From assembly GCA_907163075.1 (NCBI GenBank), contig CAJQTY010000001.1:1488001-1552000 (forward strand): 64,000 bases of DNA, in the 5' to 3' direction. This DNA is from an uncultured Rhodocyclaceae bacterium. GTDB taxonomy: Bacteria; Pseudomonadota; Gammaproteobacteria; Burkholderiales; Rhodocyclaceae. Under the pieces are notes generated by a model. The model worked only from the letters and a program-made list of their open reading frames with translations. It was not told the origin of the DNA and made no database searches. The position numbers were made by a program, and so were the translations under genes. Of the stretch, positions 17,354 through 27,125 are shown piece by piece (positions within the stretch are counted from its first letter, which is position 1; each line of letters begins with the position of its first letter).

Positions 17354-17609
17354 TTTGCGGGAATTCCCTTAGAAACTTTGATAATCGCTTTAAACGGCTT
17401 GAAAACGGATGATCCGTGCGCATGAGCTGTCTTTCGGCCGCCCATTCGGATTCAGCCAAGCAAAACAATCCATAAACGAGCATTCTACATCAGCACGCAC
17501 CCGATTCCACCTTAACGGAAATGTCGCAACGCGCGTTCGTGTACCGGCAACACCGCGCACTCGCATCAATGGGTCAAGCCAGAAGTTCGGGTTTCTTCCG
17601 AGCGAACCC

Positions 17610-18083
17610 TCAGAGCGATTGCGCAAGCTTTTCCAGTTGAGCGGCGGCAACGCTCCATCCTTCGTGAAAGCCCATTTTTTCGTGCGCTTGCCGATCGGCG
17701 ATGCTCCAGTGACGCGCACGGGCGATATAGTCGGTATGTCCATCCCGCGTATCGTTCAGTTCGATATCACCGACCATGAACGCCTTTCCCGACGGGACCC
17801 AGGAACGGTCAAAAGCGTCGGTGAACACCAGCCGGCGACCGCGCACGACATCGAGGTACACCCCGGCAACCGAGTGCTCCTGCCCATCCGGGCCTTGCAT
17901 GATGACAAAATTTCGCCCGCCCGGCCGCACATCGAGTTCGGCATGAATCACCCGCCAGGGTTCGGGGCAATACCACTGCTTGAGCAGATCGCCTTCGCTC
18001 CAGCAGCGCCAGACCTTCTCGCGCGGGGCTTTGATGATGCGCTCGATGACAAGAAGGCAGTCGTCTTCAGGAACAATCGTCAT
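17610..18083 (-). CDS. SRPBCC / AHSA1 domain protein
   Basis: This 157-residue protein has the helix-grip fold opening (ERIIKAPREKVWRCWSEGDLL), then KQWYCPEPWRV and the C-terminal GFHEGWSVAAAQLEKL. These are hallmarks of the activator of Hsp90 ATPase homology 1-like group, which binds hydrophobic ligands. The ATG at 18083 has GAGGAG five bases upstream. The substrate is unknown. It lies between hisI and hisE with the alcohol dehydrogenase, and these two genes are probably a later insertion in the his series. The 256 bases between its stop and hisE contain no gene I can support. Confidence 0.85.
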   Translation of the reverse strand: MTIVPEDDCLLVIERIIKAPREKVWRCWSEGDLLKQWYCPEPWRVIHAELDVRPGGRNFVIMQGPDGQEHSVAGVYLDVVRGRRLVFTDAFDRSWVPSGKAFMVGDIELNDTRDGHTDYIARARHWSIADRQAHEKMGFHEGWSVAAAQLEKLAQSL

Positions 18084-18120
18084 CAACGTCTCCTCGGCTC
18101 ATTGCCGTTTTTTGCCGGCC

Positions 18121-19170
18121 TTACGTGAGACTTGCCATGTCGATGACGAACCTGTATTTCACGTCGCTTTTCAGCATTCGCTCGTAGGCCGTATTGATGT
18201 AATCGATCGGGATTGTCTCGATGTCAGAAACAAGCTGGTGCTGGGCGCAAAAATCCAGCATTTCCTGGGTTTCACGGATTCCGCCAATGAGCGAACCGGC
18301 CAGCTGGCGGCGCCTGAAGATCAGATTAAAAACCGCCGGCGAAGGATGTGGCTCGGCCGGAGCGCCGACCAGCGTCATCGTGCCGTTGAGCTTGAGCAGT
18401 TGCAGGTAGGCATCGAGGTTGTGGGAAGCAGCCACCGTGTTGAGGATGAAATCGATCTGGTTGGCATAAGACGCCATTTGCTCGGGATCGGTCGAGACAC
18501 ACACCTCGTCGGCGCCCAGCCGCTTGCCATCCTCGATCTTGCTCGCCGACGTGGTGAACAGGACGACGTGAGCGCCCATGGCGTGGGCGATCTTGACCCC
18601 CATGTGGCCCAGCCCGCCCAGGCCGACCACCCCGACCTTCTTGCCTGGCCCCGCCCCCCAGTGCTTCAAGGGCGAATAGGTGGTGATCCCGGCACAGAGA
18701 AGCGGAGCCACGCTCGCCAGATCCTTTTCGGCATGCCGGATGTGCAGGACAAAGGATTCCCTGACGACGATCGTCTGGGAATAGCCGCCGTAGGTATTTT
18801 CGCCCCCGAATACCGGGCCGTTGTACGTTCCAGTGAAGCCGTTCTCGCAGTATTGCTCCTCGCCCTCGTCGCACGACTGGCAATGCCCGCAGCTGTCGAT
18901 CATGCAGCCGACGCCCGCCAGGTCGCCGACTTTGAAGTGGTGAACCTTGTCGCCGACGGCGACCACGCGACCGACGATCTCGTGGCCGGGGACCGAGGGA
19001 TACAAGGTGTTGTGCCACTCGCCGCGAACCGTATGCAAGTCCGAGTGGCACACGCCGCAATAGAGAATCTCGATCTGCACATCGTCCGGGCCAGGGCTGC
19101 GACGGTTCAACTCGAAAGGTGAAAGTCTGCTCGTCGGGCTTTGCGCTGCGTAGGCCTTGCTTTTGATCAT
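18121..19170 (-). CDS. Zinc-dependent NAD(P)-linked alcohol dehydrogenase (YahK/CAD type)
   Basis: This 349-residue medium-chain dehydrogenase should interconvert alcohols and aldehydes with a nicotinamide cofactor in the cytoplasm. The catalytic zinc site is GVCHSDLHTVRGEW, with GHEIVGRV as the next ligand. The structural zinc lobe is CGHCQSCDEGEEQYC. The cofactor fold is GLGGLGHMGVKIAHAMGA. The ATG at 19170 has AAAGGA upstream, and MIKSKAYAAQSPTSRLSPFE fits the family start; 49 upstream codons in frame are not coding-like. It is not a histidine gene and splits hisI from hisE. Confidence 0.95.
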   Translation of the reverse strand: MIKSKAYAAQSPTSRLSPFELNRRSPGPDDVQIEILYCGVCHSDLHTVRGEWHNTLYPSVPGHEIVGRVVAVGDKVHHFKVGDLAGVGCMIDSCGHCQSCDEGEEQYCENGFTGTYNGPVFGGENTYGGYSQTIVVRESFVLHIRHAEKDLASVAPLLCAGITTYSPLKHWGAGPGKKVGVVGLGGLGHMGVKIAHAMGAHVVLFTTSASKIEDGKRLGADEVCVSTDPEQMASYANQIDFILNTVAASHNLDAYLQLLKLNGTMTLVGAPAEPHPSPAVFNLIFRRRQLAGSLIGGIRETQEMLDFCAQHQLVSDIETIPIDYINTAYERMLKSDVKYRFVIDMASLT

Positions 19171-19392
19171 GGCTGAATCCTTTGCTGTTGGGCTTGGAAA
19201 CCGACTGCTGTTGTATCCGACAACAGTTCGCCAAACAAGTTTTTCAGCTTTTGCGAGAGGATCGAGAGACGCCTTGCCGGCGCTATCGGCGGAGAGCAAA
19301 GTCAGGCCATGCAGCAAGACCGCGGCCGCCGACGTCGCATCATTCCTGGCTCAAAAAACCCTGGAAAAAGACGCGAAAAACGACAACGTATC

Positions 19393-19803
19393 TTACGTAT
19401 GGCCTGGATAAATCGTCTTGGGATCTTTCAAGACCGGGTCGGTCGGAACCCAGCGATCGCCCTGCAACTCGTGGAAAAAGCAGCTTTCCCGACCCGTGTG
19501 GCAGGCAATTCCGCTGACCTGGTCGACGGACAGCAACAACACGTCGCCGTCGCAGTCGGCGCGAACGGACCTGAGCTTCTGAATATGCCCGGATTCCTCG
19601 CCTTTACGCCACAGCCGCTGGCGCGACCTCGACCAGTACACGGCGCTGTTGGTCGCCAGTGTTTCCTGCAGCGACTGACGATTCATCCAGGCGAACATGA
19701 TCACCCGTCCGCTCGTCGCATCCTGCGCGATGGCGGGAATCATCCCGTCCTCGTCCCACTTGAGCGCGTCGAGCCAGAACAGGCTGGCGTCAAGGTCGCT
19801 CAC
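19393..19803 (-). CDS. hisI: Phosphoribosyl-AMP cyclohydrolase
   Basis: This 136-residue enzyme opens the adenine ring of phosphoribosyl-AMP, the third step of histidine synthesis. It holds the family motifs [32 protein letters not shown] and [22 protein letters not shown], where the aspartates and cysteines bind metal. It is the stand-alone HisI form without a HisE fusion. The start is a GTG overlapping the hisF stop (GTGA). Confidence 0.97.
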   Translation of the reverse strand: MSDLDASLFWLDALKWDEDGMIPAIAQDATSGRVIMFAWMNRQSLQETLATNSAVYWSRSRQRLWRKGEESGHIQKLRSVRADCDGDVLLLSVDQVSGIACHTGRESCFFHELQGDRWVPTDPVLKDPKTIYPGHT

Positions 19804-20561
19804 AGGCGCACCTCGATACCGCGCTCGCGCATGAACTCCTTGGCCTGCCGCACGGTGTACTCGCCGAAGTGGAAGATGCTTGCCGCCAGGACCGCATCGG
19901 CACGGCCCTGCGTCACCCCGTCCGCCAGATGCTGGAGATTACCGACACCGCCGCTGGCGATCACCGGGATATCCACGGCATCAGACACGGCGCGGGTCAG
20001 CGCCAGGTCAAAGCCATTTTTCGTACCATCGCGATCCATGCTGGTGAGCAGGATTTCGCCAGCGCCGAGCTCCTGCGCGCGACGCGCCCAGGCCACCGCA
20101 TCCAGCCCCGTCCTGTTCCGCCCGCCGTGGGTGAACACCTCCCACTTGCCGGGCACCACCTGCTTGGCGTCGATGGCCACGACAATGCACTGGTTGCCGA
20201 CCTTGGCCGACGCCTCGGCCACGAGATCGGGGTTATTGACGGCGGCGGTGTTCATGCTGACCTTGTCGGCACCGGCATTGAGCAGGCGCCGTACGTCGGC
20301 GACCTCGCGCACGCCGCCGCCGACGGTCAGGGGAATGAAAACCTGAGCCGCGCAGGCCTCGACGATATGCAGGATGATATCGCGCTGGTCGGACGACGCC
20401 GTGATGTCGAGGAAGGTCACCTCATCGGCGCCCTGGGCATCGTAGCGGCGGGCGATCTCGACCGGATCGCCGGCATCGCGCAGATCGACAAAGTTGGTTC
20501 CCTTGACGACCCGGCCGGCCGTTACGTCGAGACAAGGAATGATTCGTTTTGCCAGGCCCAA
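19800..20561 (-). CDS. hisF: Imidazole glycerol phosphate synthase, cyclase subunit
   Basis: This 253-residue TIM barrel uses ammonia from HisH to convert PRFAR into imidazole glycerol phosphate and [26 protein letters not shown] and [13 protein letters not shown] mark the first half and [15 protein letters not shown] the second; both catalytic aspartates are present. The apparent start is TTG (MGLAKRII). The gene lies in the order hisB-hisH-hisA-hisF-hisI. Confidence 0.97.
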   Translation of the reverse strand: MGLAKRIIPCLDVTAGRVVKGTNFVDLRDAGDPVEIARRYDAQGADEVTFLDITASSDQRDIILHIVEACAAQVFIPLTVGGGVREVADVRRLLNAGADKVSMNTAAVNNPDLVAEASAKVGNQCIVVAIDAKQVVPGKWEVFTHGGRNRTGLDAVAWARRAQELGAGEILLTSMDRDGTKNGFDLALTRAVSDAVDIPVIASGGVGNLQHLADGVTQGRADAVLAASIFHFGEYTVRQAKEFMRERGIEVRL

Positions 20562-20596
20562 GGGGATTCCCGCGCTTTCGTTCGAAAAATGAAGGG

Positions 20597-21340
20597 TCAG
20601 GTTTGCGTGGCGCGGTCGGCTTCCGCCTGCGCCGCTGCAAAGTCGAGCGATCCGTCGTAGATGGCGCGGCCGGCGATGGTGGCGAAAATGCCTTCATGCT
20701 CGACTGCGCAGAGTTTGCGAATGTCATCCATGCTCGAAAGCCCGCCGCTGGCAATCACCGGGATCATCAGCGACTGAGCCAGCTTGACGGTGGCTTCGAT
20801 GTTGATGCCGGAAAGCATGCCGTCGCGGCCGATATCGGTGTAGATGACGCTTTCGACGCCGTAGTCCTCGCATTTCTTGGCCAGATCGATGACGTCGTGC
20901 CCGGTCAGTTTTGACCAGCCATCAACCGCCACCTTGCCGTCCTTGGCATCGAGGCCGACGATGATCTGCCCCGGGAAGGCGCTGCACGCGTCGCGCAGGA
21001 AGCCGGGGTTTTTCACGGCGGCGGTGCCGATGATGATGTAGCTGACGCCGTCATCAAGGCAGCGCTCTATCGTATCGAGGTCGCGAATGCCGCCGCCCAG
21101 CTGGATCGGGATCTCGTCGCCCAGCGCCTTGACGATGGCCCTGATGGCGCTTTCATTCTTCGGTTTGCCGGCAAAGGCGCCATTGAGATCGACGATATGC
21201 AGGCGGCGCGCGCCCTGCTCCAGCCAGTGGCCGGCCTGATCGCCAGGTGAGTTGGAAAAGACTGTGGCGTCGTCCATCAGCCCCTGCTTGAGACGAACAC
21301 ACTGCCCGTCCTTCAGGTCAATCGCGGGAATGATCAGCAT
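20597..21340 (-). CDS. hisA: Phosphoribosylformimino-5-aminoimidazole carboxamide ribotide isomerase
   Basis: This 247-residue TIM barrel isomerises ProFAR to PRFAR in histidine synthesis. It starts [20 protein letters not shown], and contains [29 protein letters not shown] and the second-half [14 protein letters not shown]. The paired aspartates of HisA are visible. It lies between hisH and hisF. Confidence 0.98.
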   Translation of the reverse strand: MLIIPAIDLKDGQCVRLKQGLMDDATVFSNSPGDQAGHWLEQGARRLHIVDLNGAFAGKPKNESAIRAIVKALGDEIPIQLGGGIRDLDTIERCLDDGVSYIIIGTAAVKNPGFLRDACSAFPGQIIVGLDAKDGKVAVDGWSKLTGHDVIDLAKKCEDYGVESVIYTDIGRDGMLSGINIEATVKLAQSLMIPVIASGGLSSMDDIRKLCAVEHEGIFATIAGRAIYDGSLDFAAAQAEADRATQT

Positions 21341-21398
21341 TTTGGAAAGCTAAGAGTAGTGGTGGGGGAAAGAAAGAGGTTCGCGAGAAACGGGCCGG

Positions 21399-22049
21399 TC
21401 AGGGCTTCCATTGAATGAAATTGGCCAACAGCGAGAGCCCCGCCTGGGCGCTCTTCTCCGGATGGCATTGGATAGCGAAGATATTATCCCGTGCTACCGC
21501 ACTGGTAAAGTGAATACCGTAATCGGTGCTGCCGACAATGCACGCATCATCGACCGGATCGACACAGTAGCTATGCACAAAGTAAAAGCGCTCGCCGTCG
21601 GCGATGCCATTCCACAGCGCATGCGCCCGGGTGTGCGTCACCTCGTTCCAGCCCATGTGGGGCACCTTGAGCCGATCGCCGTTCGCCGCCAGCATGCGCT
21701 CGGCCGGGAAACGGCGAACGCGCCCGGCGAAAACGCCCAGACCCGCCACATCCCCTTCTTCGCTATGGTCGAAAAGCATTTGCTGGCCGATGCAGATACC
21801 GAGGAAGGGCTTGTTCCTCGCCGCGTCGAGAACGACCTGGCGCAAGCCGCGCGCATCGAGCTCGCGCATGCAGTCGGGCATCGCTCCCTGACCGGGAAAC
21901 ACCACCCGTTCGGCCGCCGCGACCACCGCCGGATCGGCACTGACCACCACCTGCCGGCCGTCGGCGACATGCACCAGCGCCTGCCAGACCGAACGCAGGT
22001 TGCCCATGCCGTAATCGATGACGGCAATCGTGCCTGTCGCGCCAGTCAT
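21399..22049 (-). CDS. hisH: Imidazole glycerol phosphate synthase, glutamine amidotransferase subunit
   Basis: This 216-residue class I amidotransferase releases ammonia from glutamine and passes it to HisF. It starts with IAVIDYGMGNLRSVWQAL, and carries VFPGQGAMPDC, the nucleophile loop GICIGQQMLF and the catalytic histidine and glutamate in FAIQCHPEKSAQAG. The ATG at 22049 overlaps the hisB stop (TGATG), which fits coupled translation. Confidence 0.97.
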   Translation of the reverse strand: MTGATGTIAVIDYGMGNLRSVWQALVHVADGRQVVVSADPAVVAAAERVVFPGQGAMPDCMRELDARGLRQVVLDAARNKPFLGICIGQQMLFDHSEEGDVAGLGVFAGRVRRFPAERMLAANGDRLKVPHMGWNEVTHTRAHALWNGIADGERFYFVHSYCVDPVDDACIVGSTDYGIHFTSAVARDNIFAIQCHPEKSAQAGLSLLANFIQWKP

Positions 22050-22636
22050 CACAGCGATCCCTTGGTCGACGGGATGCTGCCGTCGGCGCGCGCATCGGCT
22101 TCGACGGCCATGCGCAGGGCACGACCGAACGCCTTGAAGATCGTTTCGGCCTGATGATGCGCGTTGTCGCCGCGCAGGTTGTCGATATGCACGCTCATCA
22201 GGGCATGATTGACCATCCCCTGGAAAAACTCGTGGATCAGGTCGACGTCGAACGCGCCGATCATGGCCCGCGCGAAGTCGACCTTGAACACCAGGCCGGG
22301 CCGGCCGGAGAGGTCGAGCACGACGCGCGACAGCGCCTCGTCGAGCGGCACGTAGGCGTGGCCGTAGCGGCGCACGCCCTTCTTGTCGCCGAGCGCCTTG
22401 GCCAGCGCTTGCCCGAAGGTGATGCCGATATCCTCGACCGTGTGGTGCGCATCGATGTGCAGATCCCCCTGCGCCTCGACGTCGAGGTCGATCATCCCAT
22501 GGCGCGCCACCTGATCGAGCATGTGATCAAGGAACGGTACGCCGGTGGCGAACCGGCACTGACCGCTGCCGTCGAGATTGAGGCGAACCGAAATCCGGGT
22601 CTCAAGGGTGTTTCTACTAATTTCAGCTTGCCGCAT
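22049..22636 (-). CDS. hisB: Imidazoleglycerol-phosphate dehydratase
   Basis: This 195-residue, monofunctional enzyme removes water from imidazole glycerol phosphate to give imidazole acetol phosphate. The start is [17 protein letters not shown]; 19 upstream in-frame codons are ignored because they lack the family sequence. The metal-binding motifs [13 protein letters not shown] and [13 protein letters not shown] are present and repeated as [11 protein letters not shown] and [15 protein letters not shown]. There is no fused phosphatase domain. It begins the leftward block hisB-hisH-hisA-hisF-hisI. Confidence 0.97.
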   Translation of the reverse strand: MRQAEISRNTLETRISVRLNLDGSGQCRFATGVPFLDHMLDQVARHGMIDLDVEAQGDLHIDAHHTVEDIGITFGQALAKALGDKKGVRRYGHAYVPLDEALSRVVLDLSGRPGLVFKVDFARAMIGAFDVDLIHEFFQGMVNHALMSVHIDNLRGDNAHHQAETIFKAFGRALRMAVEADARADGSIPSTKGSL

Positions 22637-22779
22637 GAAGGCACCGTCGCAAAGTGGCAAAAATCGAGGAAGTGATTCGCTGGCCACGAGCACCGAAGCG
22701 GCACTTCCGCCAGATCATCCCAGCAGTTGCGCATGATACCATCTTGGGCTTCCGCTGCATTCGACCTTGCGAGCCGTTC

Positions 22780-23856
22780 ATGAGCCACTACTGGAGCCCC
22801 CTCGTTCACCGCCTGACTCCCTATGTCCCAGGCGAGCAGCCCAAACTGCCCGGCCTCGTCAAGCTGAACACCAACGAGAATCCCTACCCGCCTTCGCCGC
22901 GCGCGGTCGCCGCGATGCAGGCGGAACTGGGCGCCGACGGCGCCACGCTGCGCCTGTACCCCGACCCTAATGCCGACCGCTTCAAGGAGGCTGTTGCCGA
23001 GCACTTTGCCGAGATGGCGATCACCCCGGCGCAGGTCTTCGTCGGCAACGGCTCCGACGAAGTGCTGGCGCACGCCTTCATGGCTCTGCTCAAGCACGAA
23101 AAGCCGATCCTGCTGCCCGACATCACCTACAGTTTCTACCCGGTCTATTGCGGGCTGTACGCCGTGGACAGCATCGCCATACCGCTCGGCGAGAACTTCG
23201 AAATCCGCGTCGACGACTACGCCCGCGACAACGGCGGCATCATCGTCGCCAATCCCAACGCGCCAACCGGCAACCTGCTGCCGCTGACTGAAATCGAACG
23301 GCTGGTCGCCGCTCACCCGCAATCCGTTTGCGTCATCGACGAAGCCTACGTCGACTTCGGTGGAGATACGGCCATCGCCCTGGTCAACCGCCATCCCAAC
23401 CTGCTCGTCGTGCGCACACTTTCCAAGTCACATTCGCTGGCCGGGTTGCGCGTCGGCTATGCCGTCGGCGACCGCGTCCTGATCGAAGCTCTGGAACGGG
23501 TCAAGAACAGCTTCAACTCCTATCCGCTCGACCGCCTGGCGATTGCCGGCGCCACTGCGGCGATGGCCGACAAGGCGCATCTGGAAAGCACGCGGCGGGC
23601 CGTCATGGCCAGTCGCGCGGCGCTGACCGCCGAGCTTGAAGGACTCGGCTTCGCTGTCCTGCCCTCGGCCGCCAACTTCATCTTCACTCGCCATCCGCAG
23701 CACGACGCGGCGCAACTGGCGGCCGAACTGCGCCAGAGGAAAGTCATCGTTCGCCATTTCAAACTGCCGCGCATTGACCAGCACCTGCGCATCACCATCG
23801 GCACCGAAGCGCAGTGCCAGGCGCTGGTCGAAGCACTGAGGGAGATTCTCGGCTAA
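22780..23856 (+). CDS. hisC: Histidinol-phosphate aminotransferase
   Basis: This 358-residue PLP enzyme transaminates imidazole acetol phosphate to histidinol phosphate. It shows [33 protein letters not shown], the [14 protein letters not shown] loop, [19 protein letters not shown] and the PLP-lysine site [16 protein letters not shown]. The ATG at 22780 opens [18 protein letters not shown], the expected start. Unlike the other his genes in the window it reads rightward, away from hisB with 143 bases between them. This orientation is unusual; hisC usually sits in line between hisD and hisB. Confidence 0.97.
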   Translation: MSHYWSPLVHRLTPYVPGEQPKLPGLVKLNTNENPYPPSPRAVAAMQAELGADGATLRLYPDPNADRFKEAVAEHFAEMAITPAQVFVGNGSDEVLAHAFMALLKHEKPILLPDITYSFYPVYCGLYAVDSIAIPLGENFEIRVDDYARDNGGIIVANPNAPTGNLLPLTEIERLVAAHPQSVCVIDEAYVDFGGDTAIALVNRHPNLLVVRTLSKSHSLAGLRVGYAVGDRVLIEALERVKNSFNSYPLDRLAIAGATAAMADKAHLESTRRAVMASRAALTAELEGLGFAVLPSAANFIFTRHPQHDAAQLAAELRQRKVIVRHFKLPRIDQHLRITIGTEAQCQALVEALREILG

Positions 23857-23871
23857 CAGCCCGGAATCAAC

Positions 23872-24366
23872 TTATTCCTCAAGGAGACTGCGCAGCATCC
23901 AGGCAGTCTTCTCATGAACCTCAAGGCGCTGGGTCAGCAGATCGGCCGTTGGCTGATCATTGGCCGCTTCCACCAGCGGAAACAGTTTGCGCGCGGTACG
24001 CGCGGTGGCTTCCTGGGCAGCGACCAGATGCCCGATCATGGCATCCGCCCTGGGCACACCTTCGACCTCCTTGATCGAGGCTAATTTGACGAATTCCTTG
24101 TAGGTACCCGGCGCCGGGTGCCCCAGCGCACGGATCCGTTCGGCGATGATGTCGAGCGCGTTCCACTGCTCCGTGTACTGGCCCATGAACATCAGATGCA
24201 GGCTGTTGAACTGCGGCCCGGTGACATTCCAGTGAAAGTTGTGCGTCATCAGATACAGCGTGTAGCTGTCGGCGAGCAACGCGGAAAGACCGCGCACGAT
24301 CTTCTCGCGATCGCCGTCGCTGATGCCGATATTGATCGAGGGATGCCTGGTTTTCTTGCTACTCAT
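23872..24366 (-). CDS. dps: DNA starvation/stationary phase protection protein Dps
   Basis: This 164-residue ferritin-like protein should oxidise ferrous iron with hydrogen peroxide and store it, protecting DNA. The ferroxidase motif LMTHNFHWNVTGPQFNSLH and the downstream QYTEQWNALDIIAERIRALG contain the histidine, aspartate and glutamate ligands found at dimer interfaces. The length is typical. It lies 28 bases downstream of the ZIP transporter and probably in the same oxidative stress transcription unit as katA. It converges on hisC. Confidence 0.95.
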   Translation of the reverse strand: MSSKKTRHPSINIGISDGDREKIVRGLSALLADSYTLYLMTHNFHWNVTGPQFNSLHLMFMGQYTEQWNALDIIAERIRALGHPAPGTYKEFVKLASIKEVEGVPRADAMIGHLVAAQEATARTARKLFPLVEAANDQPTADLLTQRLEVHEKTAWMLRSLLEE

Positions 24367-24394
24367 GGTCGTACTCCTTGGTTAAAAACTGTTA

Positions 24395-25327
24395 TCAACC
24401 CAGCGTGGTATCCAGTACCATCATCAGGGCAAAACCGACCATCAGGCCGAGCGTTGCCGGGGTCTGATGGCCGTTACGGTGGGTTTCCGGAATGACTTCG
24501 TGCGAAACGACGAAGATCATCGCGCCAGCGGCGAGCCCCAGCCCGGCCGGGTAAGCCAGCGCCAGCCCGCTCGACAAGCCCACGCCGAGCAGTGCGCCGA
24601 CCGGCTCCAGCAGGCCGGTGGCGATGGCCACCAGCACGGAATATCCCGGCGCGAAACCGGCCGTGCGCAAGGCCAGCGCGACGGCCAGGCCCTCCGGAAT
24701 ATCCTGCAGGGCGATCGCCGTGGTCAGGGGCAAGCCAACGGCCATATCCGCCTGCGAGAAGCTGACGCCGATGGCCATGCCCTCGGGCAGGTTGTGCACC
24801 GCGATGGCGAAGACGAACAGCCAGATGCGTCCGCAGCGCTCATGACCGGGCCCGCAGGGACCGGTCTTGTCGTGCTCATGCGGGATGAAAGCGTCGAGAC
24901 CGAGCATCAGCAAGACCCCGAGCGCCATCCCGATGACTACGACACCGGCCCCAAGCGGCCTGCTGCCGAGAATCGTCGCACCGGCCTCCAGGCCGGGCAG
25001 GAGTAGGGAGAACGCGCTGGCGGCGAGCATCATCCCCGCCGCCAACCCGAGCAGGCTATCCTCGAGACGCTGCGGCAAACCGCGCAACACCAGCGCCGGC
25101 AACGCACCGAGCGTCGTCGTCGCAAAACCCGCCGCGCCGCCAAGCAGGGCCAGACCAAGGCCCGGCGCCGCGTTCCCGCTGGCCAACTGCAACAGACTCT
25201 GCGCCAGCAGTGCCAGCACGCTCAGCAGGGCGATGCCCAAACCCAGCGCGGCTGCCCGGCGCTGCCGGGCGTAGTCAAGCAACAACATCCCCCAGCCGGG
25301 TCTGGGTGCAACGAGTTCGTTCGCCAT
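24395..25327 (-). CDS. ZIP family divalent metal transporter
   Basis: This 310-residue membrane protein has eight hydrophobic segments and should import zinc, iron or manganese. HNLPEGMAIGVSF in the fourth membrane span and DIPEGLAVALALR in the fifth form the ZIP binuclear metal site. A histidine- and cysteine-bearing loop (PHEHDKTGPCGPGHERC) lies before the fourth span, as in many ZIP proteins. The gene sits 14 bases downstream of katA and 28 bases ahead of dps, so it may supply iron or manganese in the peroxide response. That link is inference. Confidence 0.93.
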   Translation of the reverse strand: MANELVAPRPGWGMLLLDYARQRRAAALGLGIALLSVLALLAQSLLQLASGNAAPGLGLALLGGAAGFATTTLGALPALVLRGLPQRLEDSLLGLAAGMMLAASAFSLLLPGLEAGATILGSRPLGAGVVVIGMALGVLLMLGLDAFIPHEHDKTGPCGPGHERCGRIWLFVFAIAVHNLPEGMAIGVSFSQADMAVGLPLTTAIALQDIPEGLAVALALRTAGFAPGYSVLVAIATGLLEPVGALLGVGLSSGLALAYPAGLGLAAGAMIFVVSHEVIPETHRNGHQTPATLGLMVGFALMMVLDTTLG

Positions 25328-25341
25328 CGCCGCTTCCTTCG

Positions 25342-26805
25342 CTACCCGATTTCGCTCGGCGGAATGCCGAGTGCCTTGGCGACCCCCTGGCCATACGCGG
25401 GATCAGCCTTCAGGCAATGGCGGATATGACGCCGCTGGATTTCCCTGGGTGCCCCGCCGACCGAACGCGCCGTATTCTCGAACAAGACCTGCTGCTGCGC
25501 CGGGCTCATCAGACGGAACAACGCGCCGGGTTGCGAGAAGTAATCCTCGTCCTCGCGGTGGTTCCAGTGGTCTGCCGCGCCCTCCAGGCTCAAGGGCGGT
25601 TCGGAGAAATCGGGCTGTTCGGCCCATTCGCCCTGATCGTTGGGCTCGTAGCCAAGCGTGCCGCCGTGGTTGCCGTCGACGCGCATGGCGCCATCGCGGT
25701 GATAGCTGTGTACCGGGCAACGCGGCGCATTGACCGGAATCAGGTGATGGTTGACGCCCAGCCGGTAACGCTGCGCATCGCCGTAAGAGAACAGCCGCCC
25801 CTGCAACATCTTGTCGGGCGAGAAGCCGATACCGGGTACCACGCTGGCCGGATTGAACGCCGACTGCTCCACTTCGGCGAAGAAGTTCTCGGGATTGCGG
25901 TTGAGTTCCATGACGCCAACGTCAATCAGCGGGTAATCCTTGTGCGGCCAGACCTTCGTCAGATCAAACGGATTGTAGGGCACCTTCGACGCGTCGGCTT
26001 CCGGCATGATCTGGATCTTGAGTGACCATTTCGGGAAATCGCCCTTCTCGATGCTCTCGTACAGGTCGCGTTGATGGCTTTCGCGATCCTTGCCAACCAG
26101 CGTTTCGGCCTCGGCATCACTCAGGTTCCTGATGCCCTGCTGGCATTTCAGGTGAAATTTAACCCAGGAACGCTCGTTCTGCGCGTTGATGAAGCTGAAG
26201 GTATGACTTCCGAAACCGTGCATGTGGCGGTATGTGGCCGGGATGCCGCGGTCGCTCATGACGATGGTGATCTGGTGCAAGGCTTCCGGCAACGAGGTCC
26301 AGAAATCCCAGTTGTTCTTGGCGCTGCGCAGGTTGGTGCGCGGATCGCGTTTCACGGCATGATTCAGGTCGGGGAATTTGAGCGGATCACGCAGGAAAAA
26401 AACCGGCGTGTTGTTGCCGACCAGGTCCCAGTTGCCTTCCTCCGTGTAGAACTTGACGGCGAAGCCGCGGATGTCACGCTCGGCATCCGCGGCGCCGCGT
26501 TCACCGGCGACCGTGGTGAAGCGCGCGAAGAGATCGGTCTTCTTGCCGACCTGCGAGAATATTTTGGCGCGGGTGTACTTCGTGATGTCGTGGGTCACCG
26601 TGAATATGCCGTAGGCTGCGGAGCCCTTGGCATGCATGCGCCGCTCGGGGATCACTTCGCGGTCGAAGTGGGCGAGCTTTTCGAGCAGCCACACGTCCTG
26701 CATCAATAGCGGCCCGCGCGGTCCGGCGGTCATCACGTTCTGATTGTGGGCGACAGGACAACCGGCGTTGGTCGTGAGTTTCTTGCTTTGCTCTTCCTTG
26801 CTCAT
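25342..26805 (-). CDS. katA: Monofunctional heme catalase (clade 3 type)
   Basis: This 487-residue enzyme disproportionates hydrogen peroxide. [19 protein letters not shown] is the likely start (ATG 26805, with AAGGAG upstream). The catalytic histidine lies in [19 protein letters not shown], and the asparagine region is in [18 protein letters not shown]-like sequence. [16 protein letters not shown] and the heme-ligand tyrosine motif [14 protein letters not shown] follow. The length fits small-subunit catalases. An in-frame extension upstream of the ATG overlaps the small ORF and is not used. It lies downstream of the oxyR-katA intergenic region, which fits OxyR control. Confidence 0.97.
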   Translation of the reverse strand: MSKEEQSKKLTTNAGCPVAHNQNVMTAGPRGPLLMQDVWLLEKLAHFDREVIPERRMHAKGSAAYGIFTVTHDITKYTRAKIFSQVGKKTDLFARFTTVAGERGAADAERDIRGFAVKFYTEEGNWDLVGNNTPVFFLRDPLKFPDLNHAVKRDPRTNLRSAKNNWDFWTSLPEALHQITIVMSDRGIPATYRHMHGFGSHTFSFINAQNERSWVKFHLKCQQGIRNLSDAEAETLVGKDRESHQRDLYESIEKGDFPKWSLKIQIMPEADASKVPYNPFDLTKVWPHKDYPLIDVGVMELNRNPENFFAEVEQSAFNPASVVPGIGFSPDKMLQGRLFSYGDAQRYRLGVNHHLIPVNAPRCPVHSYHRDGAMRVDGNHGGTLGYEPNDQGEWAEQPDFSEPPLSLEGAADHWNHREDEDYFSQPGALFRLMSPAQQQVLFENTARSVGGAPREIQRRHIRHCLKADPAYGQGVAKALGIPPSEIG

Positions 26806-26842
26806 GGCGTAACTCCTTGCGTGGTCGTAAAGAAATCGGGGA

Positions 26843-27010
26843 TCAGAGGCTTGCAGTGAACAAATGGAGCGTCTCGGACGCCAGCAACGCAGCGCCCGTA
26901 ACGTTGATCCCAACGCCGGTGATGAAACGCGCCTTGACCGTGAGCGTGCGTCCGACAAAGGGGATGTCGGTGCTCATTGCGCTACGCGCGAGGGCAATCA
27001 GGCGGCTCAT
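26843..27010 (-). CDS. 55-residue small protein upstream of katA
   Basis: This short ORF, below the usual length cut-off, starts at an ATG with GGAG seven bases upstream and ends 37 bases before the katA ATG. The sequence begins [20 protein letters not shown], has a basic amphipathic first half, then a hydrophobic stretch [20 protein letters not shown]. It could be a small membrane-associated protein or a leader peptide. No homologue is recognised. Its position between divergent oxyR and katA means it should be transcribed with katA and may be peroxide-induced. The good ribosome site and uninterrupted reading frame support it, but its reality is not proven. Confidence 0.6.
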   Translation of the reverse strand: MSRLIALARSAMSTDIPFVGRTLTVKARFITGVGINVTGAALLASETLHLFTASL

Positions 27011-27125
27011 GATGATCTCCGTGGTTCGGTGGCAACGATTCCACTGTAGTCGACCCTGTGGACATTACCCAATGAATAATAATTTATTCTATAATCGACC
27101 GGCTCGATAACAACGGCGCAACGTC
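27011..27125. promoter_or_regulatory. Divergent oxyR / katA control region
   Basis: This 115-bp AT-rich region separates divergent oxyR and the small ORF-katA operon. It includes the overlapping stretch ATAATAATTTATTCTATAAT and the later CGATAAC, which resemble ATAG/CTAT-type half-sites of OxyR operators, at about 27070-27110. The bases around TTATTCTATAATCG also look like a -10 region. Single-gene autoregulation plus divergent activation of katA is the classic OxyR arrangement. The match is by eye and partial. Confidence 0.5.

Noticed and set aside
26806-26958. Upstream extension of catalase (51 codons)
   Set aside because: It lacks family sequence, overlaps the separate small ORF and ignores the good ribosome site before the ATG at 26805.
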